Source of the DNA: Collimonas fungivorans Ter331
Lineage (GTDB): Bacteria; Pseudomonadota; Gammaproteobacteria; Burkholderiales; Burkholderiaceae_D
Direction of reading: 5' to 3'
NCBI RefSeq assembly: GCF_000221045.1
Contig: NC_015856.1
Coordinates: 4,112,542-4,176,541, forward strand
DNA length: 64,000 bases
Shown: in pieces, positions 1 through 8,830 of the stretch
How the letters are laid out: each line of letters starts with the position of its first letter
How positions within the stretch are numbered: the first letter of the stretch is position 1
Translations under genes and position numbers: made by a program
Notes under the pieces: generated by a model
Databases searched by the model: none
The model's input: only the letters and a program-made list of their open reading frames with translations
What the model was told of the DNA's origin: nothing

Positions 1-785
1 TCCGCATGATCACCAGCGCCGGCGTGGTGACGACCATCGCCGGCAGCGCCGGCCAGGCCGGGCAGAATGACGGCACCGCCGGCGATGCGCGCTTTAACCA
101 GCCCTGGGGCGTGGCGCGCGACGGCGCCGGCAACCTGTATGTCACCGATACCGGCAACGCTACCGTGCGCAAGATCACCGCCGCCGGGGTAGTGACGACG
201 CTGGCCGGCAGCGCCGGCAGCCAGGGCAGCTCGGACGGCAGCGGCACCCGCGCGCAATTCAACCTGCCGCGCGGCATCACGCTCGACAACGCTGGCAATT
301 CAACCGGCACTGCGGTCAATCTCGCTGTGAATATCTATATCGCCGACAGCAACAACAACACCATCCGCAAGCTTGACCAGAATGGCAATGTCAGCACCCT
401 GGCGGGGACGGCAGGCAGCTCCGGCAGCGCTGACGGCAGCGGCCAGCGCGCCCGTTTCAACCAGCCGTATGGCATTGCGCTGGACAGCGCCGGCAATATC
501 CGCGTCAGCGACAGCGGCAACCAGCTGATCCGCACCGTGTCGCTGACCGGGGTGGTCAGCACCCTGGCCGGCGCGGCCGGGACCGCGGGCAGCACCGACG
601 GCAGCGGCAACAAGGCCCGCTTCAACCAGCCCGAAGGCATCGCTGCCGATGCTGCCAACAATATCTATGTCGCCGACACCAGCAACAATCTGATCCGCAA
701 AGTGACGCCCGATGCGCAGGTCAGCACCTTGTTCGGCGGCGGCAATTCAAATTCCTCATCGTGCCTGTGCCTTTTCAAGCTCTAG
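1..785 (+). CDS. NHL-repeat protein, C-terminal part
   Basis: The reading frame is open from the first base of the window, so the true start lies upstream and only the C-terminal ~260 residues are seen. The visible part is built of four tandem NHL-type beta-propeller blades, each with a pattern like FNQPxGIAxDxAGNxYVxD followed by a TIRKxxxxGxVSTLAG strand and a Gly/Ser/Ala-rich loop. One blade carries a ten-residue insertion around residues 100-110. NHL propellers act as protein- or ligand-binding platforms, often secreted or outer-membrane associated in environmental bacteria. The final residues (SSSCLCLFKL) do not look like a propeller strand. No specific role can be assigned. Confidence 0.85.
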   Translation, partial: RMITSAGVVTTIAGSAGQAGQNDGTAGDARFNQPWGVARDGAGNLYVTDTGNATVRKITAAGVVTTLAGSAGSQGSSDGSGTRAQFNLPRGITLDNAGNSTGTAVNLAVNIYIADSNNNTIRKLDQNGNVSTLAGTAGSSGSADGSGQRARFNQPYGIALDSAGNIRVSDSGNQLIRTVSLTGVVSTLAGAAGTAGSTDGSGNKARFNQPEGIAADAANNIYVADTSNNLIRKVTPDAQVSTLFGGGNSNSSSCLCLFKL

Positions 786-895
786 CGGGCTGTTGCAATC
801 GGCCGCACATGCCGCTCTTGCCTGAACGATAAGCCGCGCGGGCGGCTGCGGCCGCCTCCCCCTTCCCTCTCCACGCACAAATAACAACAAGCCTG

Positions 896-949
896 TTGAC
901 ACCGTCCTGTCATCGCCATTAGTATGCATATACATGGATGCATATGCAT
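896..949 (+). promoter_or_regulatory. Promoter and palindromic operator of the marR-MFS operon
   Basis: TTGACA at 896-901 is followed, 18 bases later, by TAGTAT at 920-925, a good sigma-70 promoter. Two perfect palindromes lie on or just after the -10: TATGCATA at 923-930 and ATGCATATGCAT at 938-949. MarR proteins bind short palindromes overlapping their own promoter, so these are the natural candidate operators; binding is inferred. Confidence 0.6.
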
Positions 950-963
950 GAAAAGGATTGTTT

Positions 964-1416
964 ATGATGAAAAACGAATGCAGCTGCACCACCCTGCGCC
1001 AGCTGACGCGCAAGATGACGAATATCTACGACCACTACCTGGCCGCCGATGAACTCACCATCAGCCAGTACTCCTTGCTGGCAAGGATAGGCAAATACGG
1101 TCCGATCGGCGTGATCCCGCTGGCGCACAACATGGGCATGGATCGCAGCACCATGAGCCGCACGCTCAAGCCCCTGATCGGCGCGGGCTGGATCGAGACC
1201 GTCGACCTGCCGCTGGAAATGCTGACCGACAAGCGTTCCTTCGGTGTCCGCCTGAGCGCCGAAGGGGAGCGCAAGTGGAAACAGTCCAAACCTAACTGGC
1301 GCAAGGCGCAAGACGTCATCAACACGATATTGGGCGACCAGACGCATCATGCCTTGATGAGCCTGGTCGATGATGCAAATGTGAAATTCGAACAAAACGA
1401 AAACGCCACTTTATGA
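964..1416 (+). CDS. MarR-family transcriptional regulator
   Basis: This 150-residue winged-helix protein has the usual MarR size and layout: an N-terminal dimerisation helix, a helix-turn-helix around residues 50-75 (LAHNMGMDRSTMSRTL), and a wing carrying the DKRS motif near residue 92. MarR proteins are dimeric repressors released by small aromatic or phenolic ligands. The ATG at 964 is preferred over a TTG at 958 because AAAAGGA lies seven bases ahead of it. The stop overlaps the ATG of the downstream MFS gene (ATGA), so the two are translationally coupled and the regulator probably controls that transporter. The ligand is unknown. Confidence 0.88.
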   Translation: MMKNECSCTTLRQLTRKMTNIYDHYLAADELTISQYSLLARIGKYGPIGVIPLAHNMGMDRSTMSRTLKPLIGAGWIETVDLPLEMLTDKRSFGVRLSAEGERKWKQSKPNWRKAQDVINTILGDQTHHALMSLVDDANVKFEQNENATL

Positions 1417-2720
1417 ACCAGACCATACACGCCATCATGTCGCGCACACGTTTCAGCTACGTGTGGATCATCGTCGGCATCACTTTCCTCGTACTGCTTG
1501 CGGCTGCCGGCATCCGCGCCACGCCCTCGGTGATGATCCTGCCGCTGGAGCATGAATTCGGCTGGAGCGTCACCACCATCTCCTTCGTCATTTCGGTCAA
1601 CATCGCGCTGTACGGCCTGATCGGGCCATTTTCGGCGGCGGCCATGCAGCGCTACGGCATCCGCCCCATGGTGCTGGGAGCGCTGGTGCTGCTGGCGGTG
1701 GGTACTTTCGTCAGCACCTTCATGACCATGCCATGGCACATGGTGCTGGCCTGGGGCATCCTGGTGGGATCGGGCAGCGGCGTCGCCGCCAACACGCTGG
1801 CGGCTACCATTGTCAGCCGCTGGTTCGAGACTCGGCGCGGACTGGCGATGGGCTTGCTGACGGCCAGCTCGGCCACCGGCCAGATGGTGTTCTTGCCGCT
1901 GATGGCCTATATGGTCGAACACTACGGCTGGCGTTCGGTGGCGATGCTGGTGGCCAGCGTGGCGGCCCTGGCGATCCCGCTGGTGGCGATTTTCCTGCCT
2001 GAGCGGCCGCAAGACATCGGCATGAAACGCTACGGCCAGTTCGAAGAACTGCCGCCGGAAGCGGTCAGCAAATCCAAAAATCCTTTGTCCATCGCTTTCG
2101 AAGCCCTGGGCAAAGCGGTGAAAATCCGCGATTTCTGGCTGCTGTTCTTCAGCTTCTTCATTTGCGGCATGAGCACCAACGGCTACATCGGCTCGCATTT
2201 CATTGCAATGTGCGGCGACTACGGCATTTCCGCCGTCGGCGGCGCCAGCATCCTGGCCACCATGGGCTTGCTCGACCTGTTCGGCACCACCATGTCAGGC
2301 TGGCTGTCGGATCGTTTCAATGCTCGTGTGCTGCTGTTCTGGTACTACGGCTTGCGCGGCGTTGCGCTGATTTTCCTGCCGCACGCTTTCGGCCTCAGCT
2401 ATTTCGGCTTGCCGGTGTTCGCCCTGTTCTACGGTCTCGACTGGATCGCCACCGTGCCGCCTACCGTGCGCCTGGCCAACGATGTGTTCGGCCGGCTGGC
2501 CGCGCCTATCGTATTCGGCTGGATCGTCGCCGGCCACCAGTTGGGCGCCGCCAGCGCCACCATGCTGGCCGGTTCGCTGCGCAACAGCCTGGGCAGCTAC
2601 ACCCTGTCGTCGGTATTGATGGGGGCAGCCTGCATCGTGGCCGCGGTGATGGTGTTGCGGATCAAGGGCCACCATGCCGGCGGCGACCTGATACCGGCGA
2701 CGCCGGCATTGAATCGCTAA
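1413..2720 (+). CDS. MFS transporter
   Basis: This is a 435-residue major facilitator with about twelve hydrophobic segments and a central hydrophilic loop around residues 195-230 (ERPQDIGMKRYGQFEELP). Its first half resembles MFS members of the oxalate/formate antiporter and monocarboxylate group (GIRATPSVMILPLEHEFGWS, and a loop with SRWFETRRGLAMG). It probably exports or imports a small organic acid or drug across the inner membrane. It starts inside the marR stop codon. Its 3' end overlaps the convergent hydrolase gene by four bases. The substrate cannot be named from sequence. Confidence 0.85.
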   Translation: MNQTIHAIMSRTRFSYVWIIVGITFLVLLAAAGIRATPSVMILPLEHEFGWSVTTISFVISVNIALYGLIGPFSAAAMQRYGIRPMVLGALVLLAVGTFVSTFMTMPWHMVLAWGILVGSGSGVAANTLAATIVSRWFETRRGLAMGLLTASSATGQMVFLPLMAYMVEHYGWRSVAMLVASVAALAIPLVAIFLPERPQDIGMKRYGQFEELPPEAVSKSKNPLSIAFEALGKAVKIRDFWLLFFSFFICGMSTNGYIGSHFIAMCGDYGISAVGGASILATMGLLDLFGTTMSGWLSDRFNARVLLFWYYGLRGVALIFLPHAFGLSYFGLPVFALFYGLDWIATVPPTVRLANDVFGRLAAPIVFGWIVAGHQLGAASATMLAGSLRNSLGSYTLSSVLMGAACIVAAVMVLRIKGHHAGGDLIPATPALNR

Positions 2721-3352
2721 CGGGTCACGACGGTGGCCACGATATCGCTGGCCACCTGGCGTGAATTCATGATGACGGTGTGAATGGTCGGCAGCAGCTG
2801 CACCGGTATTTCTCCCAGCTGCACCTCCTTGACCGACAGGATGCCGTCGTTCGGTTCGTCGCCGAACGGCATCCAGCTGCCGCGCGGCCCTTTGATGCCG
2901 GCATACACGCGCAATGGAATATCCGGGACCGGCAAGCTATCCATGAACTCCTGGCGCGCCAGCAGCTGTCCCATTTCACCGGTCAGCAAGCGGAACACGC
3001 GCCATCGGGACAGCTTGATGGCGTAGCTGGAAGCCATGGTCGGCGGCGCCAGGAATACGCCGAGCTCGGGCGCCCGCGCCAGGCTTGGCAATACGGCGCG
3101 CGTCAGCACGCAGCCCAGCGAATGGCCGACAACGATGAAGCGCTGCTCGCCGGCGCGCGCTGCAATGAATTTGCGCAAGCGTTCGACGCAAGGCAGCCAG
3201 CGTTCAAACGCGGCCGAATAGGCAAACAGGTGGGGTGTGATGCCTGCCGCGCGCAGGCGCCTGGCAAGCAGCAGCATCGACACCGGCGTGCGGCCCATGC
3301 CATGCACCAGGATGGCGTGTACGCCTGCACTGGCGGTCGGGCGGGCGCTCAT
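2717..3352 (-). CDS. Small alpha/beta-hydrolase (lipase/esterase-like)
   Basis: This 211-residue protein has the alpha/beta-hydrolase core without a large cap. HGMG at residues 17-20 is the oxyanion-hole loop, and VVGHSLG with the nucleophile Ser78 forms the elbow; a late His (TIHTVI) is the likely catalytic base. It has no clear signal peptide, so it probably acts in the cytoplasm. The substrate is unknown. It lies eight bases downstream of the 85-codon gene, probably as a two-gene transcription unit. Confidence 0.75.
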   Translation of the reverse strand: MSARPTASAGVHAILVHGMGRTPVSMLLLARRLRAAGITPHLFAYSAAFERWLPCVERLRKFIAARAGEQRFIVVGHSLGCVLTRAVLPSLARAPELGVFLAPPTMASSYAIKLSRWRVFRLLTGEMGQLLARQEFMDSLPVPDIPLRVYAGIKGPRGSWMPFGDEPNDGILSVKEVQLGEIPVQLLPTIHTVIMNSRQVASDIVATVVTR

Positions 3353-3360
3353 TGGTACGG

Positions 3361-3618
3361 CTAGTCTTTTTTCTGCAGCTGTTTTTCAAAAGCGACATCC
3401 AGCTTGCTGATGCGCTTCGGTTTTTGCGGGCCGTAGGCGTTGACGAAGCGGACGAAAGCGTCCAGCTCCAGCGCTTCGCTCAAGCGGATCGGCGCCTCGA
3501 AACCGGCGTTCTGCGTCAGGTAAAACAATTCCTCTGCGGTCCTCACCATCGAATAGCGTACATCGGTGCTGCGGGCATTGAGACGTTCGACCGCCGCTGT
3601 GGCTCGGGTTGATCTCAT
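3361..3618 (-). CDS. Hypothetical small protein (85 aa)
   Basis: This small protein is rich in charged residues, with a predicted helical body and a lysine-rich tail (FEKQLQKKD). No signal peptide, membrane segment or known motif is visible. An AGGAGAATGCAATG context supports the ATG start. It precedes the alpha/beta-hydrolase gene by eight bases on the same strand, which supports its being real. I do not recognise the family. Confidence 0.6.
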   Translation of the reverse strand: MRSTRATAAVERLNARSTDVRYSMVRTAEELFYLTQNAGFEAPIRLSEALELDAFVRFVNAYGPQKPKRISKLDVAFEKQLQKKD

Positions 3619-3684
3619 TGCATTCTCCTGGTATCTACTGATACTTGCTTAAATCATGAAAACTCTTGTTTATCCATCGCTCTC

Positions 3685-3750
3685 GTAGGGTGGACACGCG
3701 TGCCCACGCGGATGTCGACGGCACTGCGTGGGCACAGGTGCCCACCCTAC
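3685..3750. repeat. REPIN A (inverted pair of REP palindromes)
   Basis: Two copies of a short imperfect palindrome (GTAGGGTGG...GCCCACGCGG) face each other across about 15 bases. The left copy has GGACAC instead of GGGCAC. It lies between the 85-aa gene and the pseudouridine synthase gene. It belongs to the family also found at 22.6, 33.4, 36.3, 55.7, 58.5, 58.6, 60.4, 63.3 and 63.9 kb. Confidence 0.9.
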
Positions 3751-3776
3751 CTCGTCTGTTATCCAACGTTCATCTT

Positions 3777-4682
3777 TTACAGTTCGCGCTGGCTGGCGAA
3801 ATGGCGGCGCCGCCCGTCCAGCGGATCGACAAAAGCGATTTCCCGCGCCAGCAGTTTCAAGGGCGCCGACAAGTCGTCGCCCTTGCAAGGATGTACCTCG
3901 GGATAAAAAGCATCGTTGATGATCGGTATCCCCAATGCTGCCAAATGTACGCGCAACTGATGTTTCTTGCCGGTCAGCGGCCGCAGCCGGTAGCGGCTGC
4001 AGGTTTCGCGCTGCTCGATCAGTTCGATACGGGTCTCCGAATTCGGCTCGCCGGCTACCTCCTGCATACGGAAAAACGGCGTGCCCTCCACCATGCGGCT
4101 GCGATACACCAGCGGCAGCACCAGGCCCGGCGCGCTCGGCGCCAGCGCCTCGTAGGTCTTGTCGACCAGCCGTTGCTGGAACAGCGACTGGTAGGCGCCG
4201 CGGCTGGCCACGTCATGGGAAAAAATCACCACGCCTGCGGTTTCCCGGTCCAGCCGGTGGATCGGCGTCAGGTCGGCCAGGCCGGTTTGCTTCTTGAGGC
4301 GGACCAGCAAGGTCTCGTGCAGGAAACGCCCGCTCGGGATCACCGGCAGGAAATGCGGCTTGTCGGCCACCAGTATCCGCTCATCCTGGTACAGGATCGA
4401 AGCTTCAAACGGAATCGGCGTCTCGGCCGGCAATTCACGGTAATAGAAAATGCGCATGCCGCGCCGGTACGGGCTGCCCGGCGCCAGGCGCACGCCCTCG
4501 CCGTCAACCACTTCGCCGCGCGCCATTCGCGCCACCCAGGTAGCGCTGCTTATAGCAGGGAAACGCTGTTCCAGGAAACTCAGCAGATCGGGCCATTCGC
4601 CCGCCGGCAGCCACAGGTAGCTTGGCGCAACGCCGTCAATAACCGGTAACGGCGCCGGCAGCGGCTGGCGTAGCTGCATCAT
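3777..4682 (-). CDS. RluA-family pseudouridine synthase
   Basis: This enzyme of about 301 residues isomerises specific uridines to pseudouridine in rRNA or tRNA. The signature HRLDRETAG around residue 145 holds the catalytic Asp, and the motifs LVADKPHFLPV and GKKHQLRVHLAALG are typical of the RluA branch. An S4-like N-terminal region appears present but diverged. The ATG at 4682 overlaps the stop of the upstream GNAT gene (TGATG), implying coupling; a TTG at 4700 is possible but less likely. The exact target base cannot be told from sequence. Confidence 0.87.
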   Translation of the reverse strand: MMQLRQPLPAPLPVIDGVAPSYLWLPAGEWPDLLSFLEQRFPAISSATWVARMARGEVVDGEGVRLAPGSPYRRGMRIFYYRELPAETPIPFEASILYQDERILVADKPHFLPVIPSGRFLHETLLVRLKKQTGLADLTPIHRLDRETAGVVIFSHDVASRGAYQSLFQQRLVDKTYEALAPSAPGLVLPLVYRSRMVEGTPFFRMQEVAGEPNSETRIELIEQRETCSRYRLRPLTGKKHQLRVHLAALGIPIINDAFYPEVHPCKGDDLSAPLKLLAREIAFVDPLDGRRRHFASQREL

Positions 4683-5173
4683 CACAATACCCGTTGCCAA
4701 TACCCGACGTCGATCCAGCGATCGAATTTCTTGCCGACCTGGGCGAAGTGCGCCACTTTTTCGTAGCCCATTTTTTCATGCAAGGCGATGCTGGCGGCGT
4801 TCGGCAAGGCAATGCCGCCGATCACCACGTGCACCGGCAGTTTCTGCAGTTCAGCGATCAGGGCCCGATACAGCGCACTGCCGAGCCCCTTGCCGGCGGC
4901 CTCGGGCGACAGGTACACCGAGGTCTCGACAGCATGCTGGTAGGCCGCGCGCGTGCGCCATTTGGTGGCATACGCGTAGCCGAGGATCTGTTCGTTCTCT
5001 GCACATACCAGCCACGGGAAACTGGCGGTGATATCCAGGATGCGATGCTTTATCTGTTCCGGTGTTACGGGTTCTGTTTCGAAACTGATGAAAGTATCGC
5101 GGATGTAGGGATTGTAGATGTCGCAGATGGCGGCGGCATCGTCGGTGGTGGCCGGGCGGATTGTGTGGGTCAT
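4682..5173 (-). CDS. GNAT N-acetyltransferase, phosphinothricin-acetyltransferase type
   Basis: The 163-residue protein starts MTHTIRPATTDDAAAICDIYN, the usual opening of the PAT/Bar/YwnH group of GNAT enzymes, and carries the acetyl-CoA loop AAGKGLGSALYRAL and the LHEKMGYEKV segment. Members acetylate phosphinothricin, methionine sulfoximine or other amino-acid-like amines. The ATG at 5173 is chosen because family homology begins there; an upstream in-frame start would add an unrelated eleven residues. It is coupled to the downstream pseudouridine synthase gene by a TGATG overlap. Confidence 0.83.
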   Translation of the reverse strand: MTHTIRPATTDDAAAICDIYNPYIRDTFISFETEPVTPEQIKHRILDITASFPWLVCAENEQILGYAYATKWRTRAAYQHAVETSVYLSPEAAGKGLGSALYRALIAELQKLPVHVVIGGIALPNAASIALHEKMGYEKVAHFAQVGKKFDRWIDVGYWQRVL

Positions 5174-5255
5174 GGCAAAACTCAGCTTATACAGGCGAAT
5201 GCACAATCATACCGCGCAATCGCCCGTACTGAGGACATCGGCCAAATACGCCGCA

Positions 5256-7148
5256 TCAGGCCAGCAAGGCGTCCTTGACCTGCTGCAGGGACGACGGGTC
5301 TTCAATGGTGGTCAGGTCGCCCGGATCGCGCCCCTCGCAGATCGCCTGGATCGAACGGCGCAGCAGCTTGCCGGAGCGGGTTTTCGGCAGCAGGCCGACC
5401 ACATATACGCGCGCCGGGCGGCCGACGCTGCCGATCTGCCTGTCGACCGTGCCCATGATCTCTGCTTCCAGCGCAGCCCGCCCCTGCGCCGTATCGACCG
5501 CCGCCTTGGGAATCACGAAGGCCACCGCCACCTGCCCTTTCAGCTTGTCTTCAATGCCGACCACCGCCACTTCCGATACGTTCGGATGGCTGGAAATGCT
5601 CTCTTCTATTTCGCGCGTGCCGAGCCGATGGCCGGCGACATTGATGACATCGTCGGTGCGCCCGAGGATGAAGTAATAACCGTCGTCGTCGCGGATGCCC
5701 CAGTCGAAGGTTGAATAAGCCGGGTTGGGCGAGCCCGGCACTTGCGTGGCCCAGTAGGTATCGATGCAGCGCTGGTCGTCGCCATAGATGGTTTGCATGC
5801 AGCCCGGCGGCAACGGCCATTCGATCACCACCACGCCTTTTTCGTTGGCGCCGCATAACTCGCCGCTAGCTTCGTTGAGCAGCCGCACTTTATAGCCGTA
5901 CATCGGCACGCCAGGGCTGCCCAGCTTGCTTGGCTTGTCCTCGACATTCCTGGCGATGGTCATGATCGGCCAGCCGGATTCGGTCTGCCAATAATTGTCG
6001 ACGATGGGCACCCCGAGCGCCGATGAAATCCAGCTGGAGGTGGTTTCGTCCAGCGGTTCGCCGGCCAGGTATAGCGCCTGCAGGGAAGACAAGTCATATT
6101 TCTTCATCAGTTCCGGCGGCTGTTTTTTTAGCACCCGGATCGCGGTCGGCGCCGAGAACATGCGCGTCACCTTGTATTTTTCGACGATGCTCCACCAGAC
6201 GCCGCCATCCGGACGGATCGGCAGACCCTCGTACAGCACCGTCGCCATGCCGGCAATCAAAGGGCCGTAAACGATGTAGGAATGCCCGACTACCCAGCCG
6301 ATGTCGGAGGTGCAGAAGAATGTTCCTCCCGGTTTGCTGCAAAAGATGGTGTCCATGGAAGTCGCCAGCGCCACCGCATAACCGCCGACATCGCGCTGCA
6401 CGCCCTTGGGCTTGCCGGTGGTGCCGGAGGTGTACAGGATATAAGAAGCTTCGTTCGACTCCAGCCAGACTGCTGGCACCTTGGCATCCATATGCAGCCG
6501 GCGCTGCTCGGCATAATCCACATCGCGGCCGGCCACCGTTGCCATCGCAGCCAGGCCGCGATCGACCATCAAGACATGCGCCGGCTTGTGCCGCGCCAGC
6601 TTGATCGCCTCGTCCAGCAAACCCTTGTAGGGCAATATCTTGCCGGCGCGCGAACCGGCGTCGGCGGAGACGACCAGCTTGGGCGTCGCATCGTCGATGC
6701 GGCTGGCCAGGCTGTTCGAGGCAAAACCGCCGAACACCACCGAATGGATGGCGCCGATGCGGGCGCAGGCCAGCATGGCGAATACTGCCTCGGCGATCAT
6801 CGGCATGTAGATCAGGACACGGTCGCCGCGGCCTACGCCCAGCGCCTGCATGATGGCGGCTGTGCGGTTGACCTCCGCATGCAGCTCGCGGAAGGAATAG
6901 GTTTTTTCGGTATTGGTTTCAGTCGAAACCGCGATCAGGGCGGCCTGCTCGCCGCGCGTCGCCACCCAGCGGTCGACCGCGTTGTGGCACAGGTTGGTGG
7001 CGCCGTCGACAAACCACCTGGCGAACGGCGGCCGGCTGCCGTCGAGTACTTGCGAGAACGGATGGTGCCAGTCGATGCGCCTGGCTTGCTCGGCCCAGAA
7101 AGCGGACGGATCGTCGACCGAGCGCTGGTAAAAGGTGGCGAAACTCAT
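5256..7148 (-). CDS. prpE: Propionate--CoA ligase
   Basis: This 630-residue acyl-CoA synthetase of the ANL superfamily activates propionate to propionyl-CoA via an adenylate, feeding the 2-methylcitrate cycle. The P-loop-like ILYTSGTTGKPKGVQRD near residue 255, the YWQTESGWPI adenylate motif, the RTDDVINVAGHRLGT hinge and the C-terminal catalytic lysine in KTRSGKLLRR are all present. A propionate-type acetyl-CoA-synthetase N-domain (FYQRSVDDPSAFWAEQ) opens the protein. ATG at 7148 has AGGAGACAGC before it. It is the last gene of the prpBC-prpD-prpE run, 126 bases after prpD. Confidence 0.95.
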   Translation of the reverse strand: MSFATFYQRSVDDPSAFWAEQARRIDWHHPFSQVLDGSRPPFARWFVDGATNLCHNAVDRWVATRGEQAALIAVSTETNTEKTYSFRELHAEVNRTAAIMQALGVGRGDRVLIYMPMIAEAVFAMLACARIGAIHSVVFGGFASNSLASRIDDATPKLVVSADAGSRAGKILPYKGLLDEAIKLARHKPAHVLMVDRGLAAMATVAGRDVDYAEQRRLHMDAKVPAVWLESNEASYILYTSGTTGKPKGVQRDVGGYAVALATSMDTIFCSKPGGTFFCTSDIGWVVGHSYIVYGPLIAGMATVLYEGLPIRPDGGVWWSIVEKYKVTRMFSAPTAIRVLKKQPPELMKKYDLSSLQALYLAGEPLDETTSSWISSALGVPIVDNYWQTESGWPIMTIARNVEDKPSKLGSPGVPMYGYKVRLLNEASGELCGANEKGVVVIEWPLPPGCMQTIYGDDQRCIDTYWATQVPGSPNPAYSTFDWGIRDDDGYYFILGRTDDVINVAGHRLGTREIEESISSHPNVSEVAVVGIEDKLKGQVAVAFVIPKAAVDTAQGRAALEAEIMGTVDRQIGSVGRPARVYVVGLLPKTRSGKLLRRSIQAICEGRDPGDLTTIEDPSSLQQVKDALLA

Positions 7149-7244
7149 GCTGTCTCCTCGTTTCTTATAAAGAACCGCAGGGTATGGAGGCTCCCCGTGC
7201 GAGTGCGCATGCTTCTGCGGCATGTTTCCGGCACCCGTCGCAAA

Positions 7245-7268
7245 TGCGCCCCGTCAGAGCGGGGCGCA
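7245..7268 (-). terminator. Hairpin between prpD and prpE
   Basis: TGCGCCCCG at 7245-7253 pairs with CGGGGCGCA at 7260-7268 across a six-base loop, just after the prpD stop. There is no long T tract on the minus strand, so it may be a weak or partial terminator, or an mRNA-stabilising hairpin between prpD and prpE. Confidence 0.5.
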
Positions 7269-7274
7269 GTTTCT

Positions 7275-8726
7275 TTAGATCACATACAGATCAACATATT
7301 CGTTGACCGCCATGTCTTCCAGTTTCTTCTGGTCCAGCGAAACTTCCAGGATCTTCTGCTGCTGCTTGACCGACAGCTGGCGCGCCAGGTTGATCTTGAA
7401 CTTGGCTTCCAGCAGCGGAATGCCATCCTTGCGGCGGCGCGCGTGGCCGATCGGGTATTCGACCACGATTTCCTTGAGCTTCTTGCCGTCCTTGAATTCG
7501 ACCGTCAGCGCATTGGCGATCGAACGCTTCTTCGGATCGTGGTAATCCTTGCTGAAAGCCTTGTCTTCGACGCAGACGATCTTGTCGCGCAGGATGTCGA
7601 TGCGCTTGTCGGCAGCGATCTTGTCTTCATAGTCGCCGGCAGTCAGGCGGCCGAAAATCAGCGGCACGGCGACCATGTACTGGATGCAGTGGTCGCGGTC
7701 GGCCGGATTGTTGAGCGGACCCTTCTTGTCGATGATGCGGATGCAGGCTTCGTGGGTGCGGATGGTGATCTTCTTGATGTCGTCCACCGACTTGCCGGCC
7801 TTGGCCAGTTCCGCATGCAAGGTCATCGCCGCTTCCACCGCGGTCTGCGAATGGAACTCGGCCGGGAAGGAAATCTTGAACAGCACGTTTTCCATCACAT
7901 ACGATTCGTACTTGCGCTGGAACTTGAACGGCTGGCCTTTGAACAGCACGTCGTAGAAACCCCAGGTCTTGGCGGTCAGCACCGACGGGTAGCCCATTTC
8001 GCCGCTCTTGGCGATCAGCGCCAGGCGTACCGCGCGCGAGGTAGCGTCGCCGGCCGCCCAGGACTTGCGCGAACCGGTGTTCGGCGCATGGCGGTAGGTG
8101 CGCAGCGACTGGCCGTCGACCCATGCCAGCGACACCGCATTGAGGATTTCCTCGCGGGTCAGGCCCATCATTTCGGCCACGACCGCGGTCGAAGCGACCT
8201 TGACCAGCACCACGTGGTCCAGGCCGACCTTGTTGAAGGAGTTCTCCAGTGCGATGCAGCCCTGGATTTCGTGCGCCTTGATCATCGCGGTCAGCACGTC
8301 TTTCATCTTGAGCGGCTTCTTGCCGGCGGCGATGGCGTTGCGCGAGAGCCAGTCGGCGGTGGCCAGGATGCCGCCCAGGTTGTCGGACGGATGGCCCCAT
8401 TCCGCGGCCAGCCAGGTATCGTTGAAATCCAGCCAGCGGATCATGGCGCCGATGTTGAATGCGGCCTGGATCGGATCGAGCTGGAACTGGGTGCCCGGCA
8501 CCTTGGCGCCGTTAGGCACCACGGTGCCCGGTACGATCGGTCCCATCAGTTTCTTGCAGGCCGGGTATTCCAACGCTTCCAGGCCGCAGCCCAGGGTATC
8601 GATCAGGCAGTTGCGGGCAGTATCGTAGGCGACCTTGGAAGTGATCTTGTATTTGGTCACGTAGTCGACGATATCGACCAGCACTTTGTCGTATTTCGGG
8701 CGGACGTTGGAGATGTGAGCGGACAT
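7275..8726 (-). CDS. prpD: 2-methylcitrate dehydratase
   Basis: This 483-residue MmgE/PrpD-family enzyme dehydrates 2-methylcitrate to 2-methyl-cis-aconitate. It shows the family blocks ALEYPACKKLMGPIVPG, IGAMIRWLDFNDTW, EWGHPSDNLGGILATADW and HTEACIRIIDKKG (here RTHEACIRI). It appears very close to the enterobacterial PrpD, the cofactor-free enzyme, rather than the AcnD/PrpF pair many betaproteobacteria use. The ATG at 8726 is preferred because AAGGAAA precedes it and PrpD homology (SAHISNVRP) begins there; an upstream in-frame start would add 15 unrelated residues. A lipoprotein gene separates it from prpC. Confidence 0.95.
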   Translation of the reverse strand: MSAHISNVRPKYDKVLVDIVDYVTKYKITSKVAYDTARNCLIDTLGCGLEALEYPACKKLMGPIVPGTVVPNGAKVPGTQFQLDPIQAAFNIGAMIRWLDFNDTWLAAEWGHPSDNLGGILATADWLSRNAIAAGKKPLKMKDVLTAMIKAHEIQGCIALENSFNKVGLDHVVLVKVASTAVVAEMMGLTREEILNAVSLAWVDGQSLRTYRHAPNTGSRKSWAAGDATSRAVRLALIAKSGEMGYPSVLTAKTWGFYDVLFKGQPFKFQRKYESYVMENVLFKISFPAEFHSQTAVEAAMTLHAELAKAGKSVDDIKKITIRTHEACIRIIDKKGPLNNPADRDHCIQYMVAVPLIFGRLTAGDYEDKIAADKRIDILRDKIVCVEDKAFSKDYHDPKKRSIANALTVEFKDGKKLKEIVVEYPIGHARRRKDGIPLLEAKFKINLARQLSVKQQQKILEVSLDQKKLEDMAVNEYVDLYVI

Positions 8727-8830
8727 TGTTTTCCTTGATGGTGAAAAATTAAAACGAACAGTTAAAACCAAAAAAATAAAGCAAGAATACCGCCGCCGTC
8801 ACTCCCGCAACGCCTGCCCGGTTCAGGGCA

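Noticed and set aside
6282-8738. Very long open frame on the plus strand over prpE and prpD
   Set aside because: It is antisense to two clear metabolic genes and its translation is of low-complexity GC-rich composition; such mirror frames are common in this GC range.
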